This document shows positions 1 to 5,404 of a DNA stretch of 8,178 nt, piece after piece. The notes under the pieces were generated by a model. The model was not told where the DNA came from, did not search any database, and saw nothing but the letters and a program-made list of their open reading frames with translations. A program made the translations under genes and the position numbers. Source of the DNA: an archaeon MnTg01 (GTDB lineage Archaea; Thermoproteota; Nitrososphaeria; Nitrososphaerales; Nitrosopumilaceae); NCBI GenBank assembly GCA_008974855.1, contig BFAR01000161.1:1-8178 (forward strand), given 5' to 3'. How positions within the stretch are numbered: the first letter of the stretch is position 1; each line of letters opens with the position of its first letter.

Positions 1-280
1 TTGCGCCTTTAATTTTTTTCTTGCCACACTCTTCTAAAACATCAGGAACTATAGTGTTTTTTATAACAATTACAGCAAGATCAATTGGTTTTGGAACATC
101 AAGAACAGATTTGTAGGCTTTTTTGTAAAAGACTGTGGGTCTTGATGGACTGATTGGGAAAACTGTTCCTTTGAATCCATTCATAATATTTGATGTAATT
201 GTTCTCCCAACACTTCCTCTTTTATCAGAAGCACCAATTATTGCAATAGATTTTGGAGAAAGAAAATCTGATTCAGACAT
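1..280 (-). CDS. ADP-forming acyl-CoA synthetase, N-terminal CoA-binding domain (partial)
   Basis: The first 93 residues are present; the rest lies beyond the left edge. The protein begins MSESDFLSPKSIAIIGASDK and shows the Rossmann-type CoA-binding domain of NDP-forming acyl-CoA synthetases: a glycine-rich loop at residues 15-25 (IGASDKRGSVG), the FPISP strand end at 41-45 where relatives have a YPVNP-like motif, and a hydrophobic strand (DLAVIVI) at 67-73. Enzymes of this family join an acid to CoA with ATP hydrolysis to ADP. In Nitrosopumilus, members of this family serve as 3-hydroxypropionate-CoA and 4-hydroxybutyrate-CoA ligases of the carbon-fixation cycle (established knowledge). Which substrate this copy uses cannot be read from the fragment, and acetate or another acyl group is also possible. 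The ATG at 280 is the natural start, directly before the first strand. An AT-rich TATA-like stretch lies near 310-318. Confidence 0.85.
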   Translation of the reverse strand, partial: MSESDFLSPKSIAIIGASDKRGSVGRTITSNIMNGFKGTVFPISPSRPTVFYKKAYKSVLDVPKPIDLAVIVIKNTIVPDVLEECGKKKIKGA

Positions 281-357
281 TTTTAACGAATTTTGATCAT
301 ATGATTTTACATAATAAAGTTTTCAAAAATTTGATTTTGCCTTAGTTAAATATCAAG

Positions 358-364
358 AAAAAAT
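358..364 (-). terminator. T-tract terminator candidate after the RNase HI gene
   Basis: Directly after the TAG stop of the RNase HI gene, the minus strand reads A followed by six T. Archaeal RNA polymerase can terminate at short T-tracts without a hairpin (established), so this is a plausible 3' end separating it from the synthetase gene that starts 84 bases downstream. The tract is short and the genome AT-rich, so chance is possible. Confidence 0.35.
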
Positions 365-721
365 CTAACTCCCAAGCATTTTTCCCGCAAGATTTTCTTT
401 TCTTGGAACCCATTTAATTTTTAGATTAGAGAATTTTGCGATAATTGGCCATGCTTCTCTTGCAAGCACCTTTAGTTGTTCACTATTTATTGCATATTCA
501 TGATTTAGTTGATTTACAGTATTTTTTGAATCGCTGTAAATAATAACCTCATCATTTGATTCTACATATTTTTTGAGTGCTGAAATTATTGCAAGATATT
601 CAGCTTGATTATTTGTAATTGCTGGCTTTTTTTCATAAAATGATTCACCGGTTTCTTTTACGTAATACCCATAACCTGGATCATCTCCTCCTGCTCCATC
701 GACATAAACACTGATTGTCAT
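365..721 (-). CDS. rnhA: Ribonuclease HI family protein with altered active site
   Basis: This 118-residue protein has the RNase H fold of archaeal/bacterial type 1 enzymes, which cut the RNA strand of RNA-DNA hybrids (R-loops, primers). Visible motifs are the first strand with Asp8 (YVDGAGG), Glu41 in the NNQAEYLAI helix, and Asp64 in IYSDS. The C-terminal motif, usually R-x-x-N-x-x-A-D in this subfamily, is R-K-E-N-L-A-G at 107-113, so the fourth metal-binding aspartate is replaced by Gly113. The protein also ends only five residues later, short of the C-terminal helix found in many relatives. No frameshift is evident, since the frame and codon use continue normally to TAG. The gene starts 18 bases after the transporter stop. 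A TATA-like CTAAATTAA overlapping that stop lies about 20-27 bases upstream, so it may have its own leaderless promoter. The fold assignment is firm; retained catalytic activity is uncertain. Confidence 0.85.
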   Translation of the reverse strand: MTISVYVDGAGGDDPGYGYYVKETGESFYEKKPAITNNQAEYLAIISALKKYVESNDEVIIYSDSKNTVNQLNHEYAINSEQLKVLAREAWPIIAKFSNLKIKWVPRKENLAGKMLGS

Positions 722-739
722 ATGTATAAAGATCTTAAT

Positions 740-1507
740 TTAGATGCCAAAAAGATTTTCGGTTATGCTGATTTCATAAAGTATGTTTACACCTATTAGT
801 AAACTTGCGGTACATGCAATATATCTAAGTGCTTTACTCGCAGTTCCAAATTTGTTTGTAAACGCAAATGGTAAACCAATTAAACTACTAATAATTGTCA
901 TGCCTATTATTGAACCAATACCAAAGATGAGAATAAAGCTTAAAACGGTTTCAATATCTCCAAGTGTGCTTGCCATAAGAACCACCAAACTTCCACTTCC
1001 AGCGAGACCATGAATACATCCAATGATGTAAGATTTGTGTGTGTGTTTGTGTTCGCCATCATGATTATGAGGATGAATGTGAAGAGTTCCATTTGAATGA
1101 AGATGGGGATGGGTATGTTTCATTTTGAATAATTTTTTGTTTGAAAATGTAGTTAAAGCAAGAATAACCAACATGATTCCAACAATAAATTCAAACCCTA
1201 AGAAAATGTTAGACGGTATGTTGATTGAAAAAAGAAACAAAAGTAAACCAATGATAACCAAGGTTGTTGTATGACCTGCTCCCCAAAGGGCTCCAAGAAT
1301 AGATGATTTGAAGGCGCCTTCTTTGAGAAGTTGTTTTACAGCTTGAGTTTTGTACTTTCTTTTTGAAATTTGTGTAGTTACTGCTGAGATATGATCGGGT
1401 TCAAATGCATGCTGAAGGCCAACAGCTAAACCTAGTGTCAAAATTAAAGCTGGAGTCATTGTTTGAACTTGGTTTAAAATTTCATCAATCATTTCTTCAA
1501 GCCTCAT
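740..1507 (-). CDS. Nickel/cobalt-type membrane transporter (NiCoT/NicO/UreH-like) with His-rich loop
   Basis: This is a 255-residue integral membrane protein. The first helix carries H-A-F-E-P-D-H (residues 33-39), the HX4DH signature of nickel/cobalt transporters, where the histidines and aspartate bind the metal. A second conserved spot is GAGHTTT at 77-83. About six to seven hydrophobic segments are visible (near 19-37, 67-93, 101-121, 161-181, 188-211, 227-245). Residues 131-157 form a soluble loop with eleven histidines in H-x-H spacing, a likely metal-loading or sensing loop, as in NicO/RcnA-type proteins. Import of Ni2+ or Co2+ (for example for cobalamin or urease) and export are both possible; sequence alone does not decide. 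The ATG at 1507 is used here, but an in-frame ATG at 1492 has a better-placed TATA-like TAATATC about 27 bases upstream and still keeps the first helix. The regulator and small membrane gene upstream on the same strand may be functionally linked. Confidence 0.82.
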   Translation of the reverse strand: MRLEEMIDEILNQVQTMTPALILTLGLAVGLQHAFEPDHISAVTTQISKRKYKTQAVKQLLKEGAFKSSILGALWGAGHTTTLVIIGLLLFLFSINIPSNIFLGFEFIVGIMLVILALTTFSNKKLFKMKHTHPHLHSNGTLHIHPHNHDGEHKHTHKSYIIGCIHGLAGSGSLVVLMASTLGDIETVLSFILIFGIGSIIGMTIISSLIGLPFAFTNKFGTASKALRYIACTASLLIGVNILYEISITENLFGI

Positions 1508-1551
1508 TCATGTAAAGATATTAGAAAAAGATCTATTTTTCTTTACCTAAA

Positions 1552-1836
1552 TTACTCTAAAGTGATTTTCAAAAGAATCAATATACCAGCTAGTTCTGCT
1601 ATAGTAACACCCAACATGTAAGGAAATACTTCAGCAGAAAATAGCTCTTGCATTGAAAAATATGCAAATGCGCCAATTGTATTATGCAAAAACAACATAC
1701 CTGCAAAAATAATCATTCCAAGAGGTAGTTGTGCCTTGGTTTTTGAATACATTTTCCCAAAACAAACCATCAAAATTCCAAGTACAACCATATTAGCGAT
1801 TGAAAAAATTGATAAAATAGCACTTGTCGGTTCCAA
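1552..1836 (-). CDS. Small three-helix membrane protein of unknown function
   Basis: This 94-residue protein is almost entirely membrane: helices near residues 4-27, 38-60 and 70-91, separated by a short basic loop (KMYSKTKAQ) and an acidic one. One cysteine (Cys25) and one histidine (His51) lie in or near the helices; there is no recognisable catalytic motif. The start is TTG at 1836: an in-frame TAA immediately precedes it, and the next methionine is residue 16, inside the first helix. A run of seven G followed by TG on the coding strand, 11 bases upstream, could serve as a degenerate Shine-Dalgarno site. It starts 25 bases after the winged-helix gene and is probably co-transcribed with it. 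Pairs of a winged-helix protein and a tiny three-helix membrane protein recur in archaea (from memory), suggesting a membrane partner or target of the regulator. The function is unknown. Confidence 0.7.
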   Translation of the reverse strand: MEPTSAILSIFSIANMVVLGILMVCFGKMYSKTKAQLPLGMIIFAGMLFLHNTIGAFAYFSMQELFSAEVFPYMLGVTIAELAGILILLKITLE

Positions 1837-1847
1837 TTAGATGTCAG

Positions 1848-1856
1848 CACCCCCCC
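1848..1856 (-). promoter_or_regulatory. G-run ribosome-binding site for the TTG-started membrane gene
   Basis: On the minus strand this reads seven G then TG, 11 bases before the TTG codon. It can pair with the archaeal anti-Shine-Dalgarno sequence (CACCUCC) if G-U pairs are allowed. It is the only Shine-Dalgarno-like purine run near this start. The spacing is slightly long and the pairing wobble-dependent, so this is a moderate guess. As a homopolymer it is also prone to length variation. Confidence 0.35.
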
Positions 1857-1861
1857 TATAC

Positions 1862-2164
1862 TTATTTACTTTTTTCCAATTTTTGTACAATTTCATCAAA
1901 AGACTCCATGTTTACTTCTAAAAATGTTGAAATGAAATAAGTCACACCGTATTTTTCTCCAGCCTTGGTAATCATATTATTTTTTTCAAGAACTTTAATG
2001 TGATGCCGTATTGCTTTGTAATCTAATCTTAATTCATTTGCAAGTTGATTAGCATTAAGTGGTTTTTCTTTTAAGATAGATATAATTTTTAATCTATTCA
2101 TACCCCCTCTTGAACCAGCAAATAAAAACCACAAAAGTCGTTTTGAATTAGGATCATTTGCCAT
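1862..2164 (-). CDS. Winged-helix (ArsR-like) transcriptional regulator
   Basis: This 100-residue DNA-binding protein has a winged helix-turn-helix domain over residues 22-80: helix NRLKIISILKE (23-33), helix NANQLANELRL (37-47), recognition helix DYKAIRHHIKVLEKNNMI (48-65), then the wing with TKAGEKYGVTYF (66-77). A C-terminal helix (85-98) probably dimerises. It contains no cysteine, so it is not a classical Cys-dependent ArsR/SmtB metal sensor; His54 and His55 sit in the recognition helix. The N-terminal lead MANDPNSKRLLWFLFAGSRG resembles archaeal regulators of this type where a segment precedes the domain. The ATG at 2164 has a TATA position 27 bases upstream holding the palindrome TAGTATACTA, which suggests leaderless transcription and autoregulation. 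It heads a likely operon with the small membrane gene and stands 91 bases from the divergent radical SAM gene. The ligand and targets are unknown. Confidence 0.85.
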   Translation of the reverse strand: MANDPNSKRLLWFLFAGSRGGMNRLKIISILKEKPLNANQLANELRLDYKAIRHHIKVLEKNNMITKAGEKYGVTYFISTFLEVNMESFDEIVQKLEKSK

Positions 2165-2186
2165 ATGACTAACGTTTTTGTGAGAC

Positions 2187-2196
2187 TAGTATACTA
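2187..2196 (-). promoter_or_regulatory. TATA region and 10-bp palindrome (putative operator) of the winged-helix gene
   Basis: TAGTATACTA is a perfect 10-bp palindrome centred 27 bases before the regulator's ATG, exactly where the TATA box of a leaderless archaeal promoter belongs. A symmetric site on top of the TATA box is the usual arrangement for a dimeric winged-helix repressor that blocks TBP binding. The palindrome is seen; its role as operator is inferred. Confidence 0.5.
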
Positions 2197-2226
2197 AAAG
2201 GTATTTTAAAAAGCATACACACAAAC

Positions 2227-2235
2227 GATAAATTA
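2227..2235 (+). promoter_or_regulatory. TATA-like box of the radical SAM gene
   Basis: GATAAATTA is centred about 25 bases before the first ATG at 2256, fitting a leaderless archaeal promoter. No Shine-Dalgarno motif precedes the ATG. The AT-rich background makes isolated boxes weak evidence. Confidence 0.35.
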
Positions 2236-2255
2236 CATTTGATCTTAGAAACTCT

Positions 2256-3137
2256 ATGATGTTAAATTATGACTACCCAATGTATAGACCTCCATCTGAA
2301 GCCAAATCTCTAATCTTCCAAGTTACTATTGGATGCTCATTTAACGAATGTTCTTTTTGTGATATGTATAGATCAAAAGAATATTCTGAAAGACCGTGGG
2401 ATGAAGTTAAGAAGGAAGTTGATATGATGGCTAAACAAGTTCCAGATACTTCAAGAATTTTTCTTGCAGATGGTGATGCTCTTAATCTTGAAACAGAATA
2501 CATGGTTAAAATTGTTCGTTATCTATATGAAAAATTTCCAAATTTAGAAAGAGTTTCATGTTATGCAATGCCAATGAACATACTCAAAAAAACTCCTGTA
2601 GAATTAAAAAAAATGTATGGAGCAGGACTTACAATGATGTATATAGGAATCGAAAGTGGTTCGGATTTAGTATTAAAAAAAGTAACCAAAGGGGCTACCT
2701 CTCAAACAATTATCAGAGCTTGTAGAAAAGCAATAGATACAGGATACACAATTTCTTGTATGGTTATACTTGGTTTGGGTGGCAAAACTTACACTAAAGA
2801 ACACATTAGAGGAACAGCCGAAGTATTAAGCGCAGTATCCCCACAATACTCTGCTGCTTTAACCTTAATCATGGAACCCGGAGTAAGAGACGAGTTTATG
2901 ACAAAGTTTGGAGAACCATTTATTCCTATTTCAGATTCAGAAGCATTAAGTGAACTAGAAGATTTAGTTTCAAAAATAGAAGCTAATGATGAGATTATTT
3001 TTAGAGCAAATCATGGTTCTAATGCCTATACTATCAAAGGAACTTTTCCTCAAGACAAACAATCTATGCTAGAAAAAATTTCATGGATGAAAGAACATCC
3101 AGAATCAGCAAGACCAGAAGGTCTTCGAGGATTTTAG
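2256..3137 (+). CDS. Radical SAM protein with CX4CX2C cluster motif, function unknown
   Basis: This 293-residue radical SAM enzyme has the 4Fe-4S cluster ligands Cys27, Cys32 and Cys35 in GCSFNECSFCDMY, so the spacing is C-x4-C-x2-C instead of the common C-x3-C-x2-C. The preceding MYRPPSEAKSLIFQVTIG (residues 9-26) and the GC-x2-N-x-C-x-FC-x-MY pattern match a broad family of uncharacterised bacterial and archaeal radical SAM proteins (from memory). FLADGDAL (69-76) is the SAM-binding GGE-like strand end, GIESGSD (131-137) a second SAM-contact strand, and ILGLGG (171-176) a third. There is no second cluster motif or B12 domain. Other cysteines (102, 156, 168) are isolated. Such enzymes cleave S-adenosylmethionine to start radical chemistry; the substrate is unknown. 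The start is ATG ATG; either could be used. It ends nine bases before the convergent 85-residue gene. Confidence 0.88.
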   Translation: MMLNYDYPMYRPPSEAKSLIFQVTIGCSFNECSFCDMYRSKEYSERPWDEVKKEVDMMAKQVPDTSRIFLADGDALNLETEYMVKIVRYLYEKFPNLERVSCYAMPMNILKKTPVELKKMYGAGLTMMYIGIESGSDLVLKKVTKGATSQTIIRACRKAIDTGYTISCMVILGLGGKTYTKEHIRGTAEVLSAVSPQYSAALTLIMEPGVRDEFMTKFGEPFIPISDSEALSELEDLVSKIEANDEIIFRANHGSNAYTIKGTFPQDKQSMLEKISWMKEHPESARPEGLRGF

Positions 3138-3146
3138 AAAATCATT

Positions 3147-3404
3147 TTATAATTTCTCTAGAAGTGGTTTTAGATTTTCTAGTAATTCAGGTAACTCTGT
3201 GTGACTTTCGTTATTTTGCAGAACATCAGGCCCAATTCTTCTAACCTTTTGAGTCGCAATAAGAGTATCAATACCTCTTTGGATATCTTTTTCAGATAAC
3301 ACAGAAGTTAGTTTTGAAATTAATTCTTCTTCATTTTCATATTTTTTTATAGCATATTGAATTAATGTCATTTTTTCATTTAAAGAAAGTTCAGTCATAT
3401 TCAC
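3147..3404 (-). CDS. Small helical protein, function unknown
   Basis: This protein has 85 residues, or 83 if the ATG at 3398 is used instead of the GTG at 3404. It is soluble, charged and predicted mostly helical: residues 6-22, 25-36 and 38-51, then a short KVRRIGPDVL strand-like segment (53-62) and a leucine-rich acidic tail (68-85). The helix-helix-helix-strand order with SEKDIQRGIDTLIATQKVRRIG is reminiscent of a compact winged-helix domain, but no family is recognised. It lacks cysteines and catalytic motifs. It starts 30 bases after the stop of the four-helix membrane gene on the same strand and no good TATA box sits at the leaderless distance, so it is probably the second gene of that transcript. 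Its 3' end faces the radical SAM gene with a nine-base gap, so the two transcripts probably overlap. Confidence 0.6.
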   Translation of the reverse strand: MNMTELSLNEKMTLIQYAIKKYENEEELISKLTSVLSEKDIQRGIDTLIATQKVRRIGPDVLQNNESHTELPELLENLKPLLEKL

Positions 3405-3434
3405 TCAATTTTAGATATGTATCTTCACGACTGT

Positions 3435-3878
3435 TTACTTGTAAAGTTTTGTAAGTTTTACGACAATATTTGTCACAATCATAAATAACACAAAGGCAAT
3501 AATTTGTGCTGAGACAGATGCCTGATAAGCTTCAATTCCTATATTTAGAAAATGGAATTGGAAAAACCATCTACTGGTCAGATATGCCACCTCGCCTATT
3601 CCTACTGAAGATAAAATTTTTTTTAAATCAGATTTTACATAAGGCCAATCAGTTTTATCAGAATTTGATTTGTATTTTTTTCTATTATCAAACAAAAAGA
3701 GTGCAATAAAAATAGAAAAATAAGTTACAAAATCTACCACAAGTGTAACAGTGGTATTTAGATAAGGTTCAAGATATGATAATTGTTGTGCCACAAAAGC
3801 TGATATGATAAAATCTATACCAGCAGCTATGAGTAGATTTTTGTTTAATTTGAGATATTCTTTGTATTTAGAATTCAA
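3435..3878 (-). CDS. Four-helix membrane protein, function unknown
   Basis: This 147-residue integral membrane protein has hydrophobic segments near residues 14-34, 42-63, 93-112 and 119-141, and a basic, hydrophilic loop (RKKYKSNSDKTDWPYVKSDLKK, about 66-87) between the second and third. The size and four-helix layout recall GtrA-like small membrane proteins, but no motif confirms it and it should be read as unknown. The start is TTG at 3878: no internal methionine occurs before residue 133, and a TATA-like box (TTAAATTAT, minus strand) sits 25 bases upstream, so a leaderless TTG-initiated mRNA is the best reading. It is probably the first gene of a two-gene transcript with the 85-residue gene. 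It diverges from the CcdA operon across a 179-base spacer. Confidence 0.65.
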   Translation of the reverse strand: MNSKYKEYLKLNKNLLIAAGIDFIISAFVAQQLSYLEPYLNTTVTLVVDFVTYFSIFIALFLFDNRKKYKSNSDKTDWPYVKSDLKKILSSVGIGEVAYLTSRWFFQFHFLNIGIEAYQASVSAQIIAFVLFMIVTNIVVKLTKLYK

Positions 3879-3898
3879 TGTGATTTGTAATAATTATG

Positions 3899-3907
3899 AT
3901 AATTTAA
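3899..3907 (-). promoter_or_regulatory. TATA-like box of the four-helix membrane gene
   Basis: The minus strand reads TTAAATTAT, centred 25 bases before the TTG start at 3878. The position supports the unusual start codon and a leaderless transcript. Confidence 0.45.
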
Positions 3908-3909
3908 TG

Positions 3910-3966
3910 TATAGGAGGTATGGGTCAAAGGGTTTTCGCACCTATAGCTGTCCGATTCTAAGGCTA
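3910..3966. other. GC-richer island with inverted repeat in the divergent spacer
   Basis: Within the AT-rich spacer between the four-helix membrane gene and the ccdA operon, about 55 bases are near 45-50% GC by eye. TATAGG at 3910-3915 is repeated inverted as CCTATA at 3941-3946, and a weaker TAGC/GCTA pair follows (3944-3966). No ORF, tRNA arms or complete box C/D motif is evident. It may be an operator region for the divergent genes or part of a small RNA; the strand is undetermined. Confidence 0.3.
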
Positions 3967-4028
3967 AATTTTGAATAAACCTGATATTGAGTATTCCTTA
4001 CTAACTTGCCATTTGTAAAGTTCAACCA

Positions 4029-4036
4029 TTAAGTAT
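4029..4036 (+). promoter_or_regulatory. TATA-like box of the ccdA operon
   Basis: TTAAGTAT is centred about 25 bases before the GTG at 4058. No comparable box lies at the right distance from the alternative ATG at 4088, so it favours the GTG start and leaderless transcription of the operon. Confidence 0.4.
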
Positions 4037-4057
4037 CTGATTTAGTTAATAAAAAAA

Positions 4058-5044
4058 GTGTCCACTCAAATACCTGCAAAAAAATCTATGGTCTTAGTTT
4101 TATTTATTTTATTTTCGCTAATTTTTGTTGGGGTTATCTTTTCAGTAACAAGTGAATTAGCTGTTGAAGGTAAAGAGCATACCTCCTTTCTTACATGGAC
4201 AATTATTGCATATGTAGCTGGTCTTTCAATGATTGTTTTGCCATGTACATTGCCACTTGTATTCATTATCGTTCCCATGAGTATGGGACATGGATACAAA
4301 AAGGGCCTTTCTATGGCCTTGTTATTTGGGGTAGGCCTAACGATAACAATTACTTTGTATGGATTTGGGGTAGCATTATTAGGACAAACAGCATCGTTGG
4401 ATCAAATTTCAACTATAATGTTTCTAATTGCAGGAATTGCAGCCTTTCTTTTTGGATTGTCACAGCTAAAGCTAATCAAACTAAAAATGCCAGCATACTC
4501 TGGAACTCCAAAATTTATCCAAAATCGTGGGGAATATTCAAAATCATTCTTTATGGGCATGTTACTTGGTAATGCCGGAGTTGGATGCCCAAATCCATTA
4601 TTCTATTGGCTTCTCATATACATTGCAGGAACTGGAAGTATTGAGATTGGCTCATCATTAGGTGTAATTCATGGAGTGGGTCGTGCAATACCTCTCATTT
4701 TCATGTCGGTCTTAGCTATTATAGGAATTAATGCAACCAAAGGTTTGACAGCTAAAAGAATTTCAATTGAAAAAACAACTGGTTTTATGTTAATTGTTAT
4801 TGGAGCATTTCTAATTATTAACGGACTTCCAGAAGGACATGAATGGTATGAAGAAACCTTTGTACACAAAGGGTGGAATGCTTTAGTTGAAGTAAGCCCA
4901 ATATTATCAGAGTTTATGATGGATGAGCATGAACACGAATATGCTGAAGAAATATCAAAAGATTACATTCCAATACTCTTGTTGACTTTAATTATTGTTC
5001 CAATTATTTGGCACAAGATAAGTAAAAGGAAGGTGATACCATGA
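4058..5044 (+). CDS. ccdA: CcdA/DsbD-like membrane thiol-electron transporter with extra terminal helices
   Basis: This 328-residue membrane protein resembles CcdA and the DsbD core, which pass electrons from cytoplasmic thioredoxin through a membrane cysteine pair to extracytoplasmic partners (established for the family). The pair is visible: Cys63 in the first core helix (V-L-P-C-T-L-P) and Cys177 in the fourth (G-V-G-C-P-N-P), each next to prolines as in CcdA. Six core helices are seen near 47-73, 83-109, 117-137, 162-189, 195-224 and 239-256. A further N-terminal helix (11-32) and a C-terminal one (302-319) are additions to the usual six-helix CcdA. The loop before the last helix is acidic and histidine-bearing (DEHEHEYAEE, 289-298), possibly metal-binding. 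GTG at 4058 is the start; ATG at 4088 would shorten the first helix. The stop overlaps the YHS gene's ATG, implying coupled translation. Partners may be haem, copper or disulfide-bonded proteins outside the cell. Confidence 0.82.
   Translation: MSTQIPAKKSMVLVLFILFSLIFVGVIFSVTSELAVEGKEHTSFLTWTIIAYVAGLSMIVLPCTLPLVFIIVPMSMGHGYKKGLSMALLFGVGLTITITLYGFGVALLGQTASLDQISTIMFLIAGIAAFLFGLSQLKLIKLKMPAYSGTPKFIQNRGEYSKSFFMGMLLGNAGVGCPNPLFYWLLIYIAGTGSIEIGSSLGVIHGVGRAIPLIFMSVLAIIGINATKGLTAKRISIEKTTGFMLIVIGAFLIINGLPEGHEWYEETFVHKGWNALVEVSPILSEFMMDEHEHEYAEEISKDYIPILLLTLIIVPIIWHKISKRKVIP
5028..5037 (+). promoter_or_regulatory. Strong Shine-Dalgarno site of the YHS gene
   Basis: GGAAGGTGAT lies just before the ATG at 5041, with seven bases between its GG core and the start. 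AGGTGAT is fully complementary to the archaeal 16S rRNA 3' end. It sits inside the ccdA coding end and shows the 45-residue ORF is a real translated gene. Confidence 0.75.
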
Positions 5045-5178
5045 AAGATCCCGTTTGTGGAATGGAAATAGGAGAAAAAGGAGACTCAATAATCCATGAA
5101 GGTAAAGAATACAGATTCTGCTGTGCCAGTTGCCGCTGGGCGTTTGAAAAAAATCCTGATCAATTCATAAAAGAATAA
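5041..5178 (+). CDS. YHS-domain metal-binding protein (45 aa)
   Basis: This 45-residue stand-alone YHS domain begins MKDPVCGMEI and continues with the characteristic Y-x-F-C-C-x-x-C (Tyr24 to Cys31), then W-x-F and K-N-P-x-x-F near the end. Cys6, Cys27, Cys28 and Cys31 are the likely metal ligands. YHS domains occur alone or fused to copper or mercury ATPases and to monooxygenase-like proteins, and are thought to bind or sense copper or other soft metals (family knowledge). The gene is easily missed for its size, but a strong Shine-Dalgarno site, an ATGA overlap with ccdA and a two-base gap to the redoxin gene all support it. No signal peptide is seen, so it is cytoplasmic. A role handing metal or sensing it for the CcdA-redoxin pair is inferred. 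Confidence 0.9.
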   Translation: MKDPVCGMEIGEKGDSIIHEGKEYRFCCASCRWAFEKNPDQFIKE

Positions 5179-5180
5179 TC

Positions 5181-5402
5181 ATGAAAGTAGAAATCCTAAC
5201 AACTCCTGATTGTGCAAACTGCAGTGTGATAGAGAAGATGCTTGATGAGATGAAAATCCCATACGATATAATTGATGTTACAGAGAAACCTGAATACTTG
5301 GAAAAATATCCAATATACACAGCTCCGGGTATTGTCATAAATGGAAATCTTGAATTTACTGGCATACCAAAAAAAGAAAAACTAATTGAAAAATTGAGAT
5401 AA
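5181..5402 (+). CDS. Small thioredoxin/glutaredoxin-fold protein (CANC active site)
   Basis: This 73-residue cytoplasmic redoxin has strand VEIL (3-6), the redox motif Cys-Ala-Asn-Cys at 11-14 at the head of helix one, strand YDIIDV (28-33), and T-A-P-G at 47-50 with the cis-proline (Pro49) that faces the active site, followed by strand IVINGNLEFTG (51-61) and helix KKEKLIEKL (64-72). It lacks the first helix-strand unit of full thioredoxin, so it is closest to the minimal glutaredoxin-like 'redox-active disulfide' proteins of archaea. Its likely role is to reduce disulfides or supply electrons to the neighbouring CcdA-like protein. It starts two bases after the YHS stop, without its own Shine-Dalgarno site, so translation probably continues from upstream. 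It ends two bases before the 3' end of the oppositely directed tRNA-Val gene. Confidence 0.88.
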   Translation: MKVEILTTPDCANCSVIEKMLDEMKIPYDIIDVTEKPEYLEKYPIYTAPGIVINGNLEFTGIPKKEKLIEKLR

Positions 5403-5404
5403 AA

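Noticed and set aside
783..1013. Plus-strand frame opposite the metal transporter
   Set aside because: It is antisense to a well-supported membrane protein; its composition mirrors the opposite strand and shows no motif.
3506..3709. Plus-strand frame opposite the four-helix membrane gene
   Set aside because: There is no family signal and no promoter; the minus strand has regular membrane segments and a TATA box at the right place.
3888..3975. Box C/D guide RNA with ATGATAA and CTGA-like boxes
   Set aside because: The C-like box is imperfect, and D'/C' boxes at the required spacing are missing.
4195..4572. 125-codon plus-strand frame inside ccdA
   Set aside because: It is an out-of-frame shadow of the CcdA-like gene, whose frame has the conserved cysteine-proline motifs and helices.
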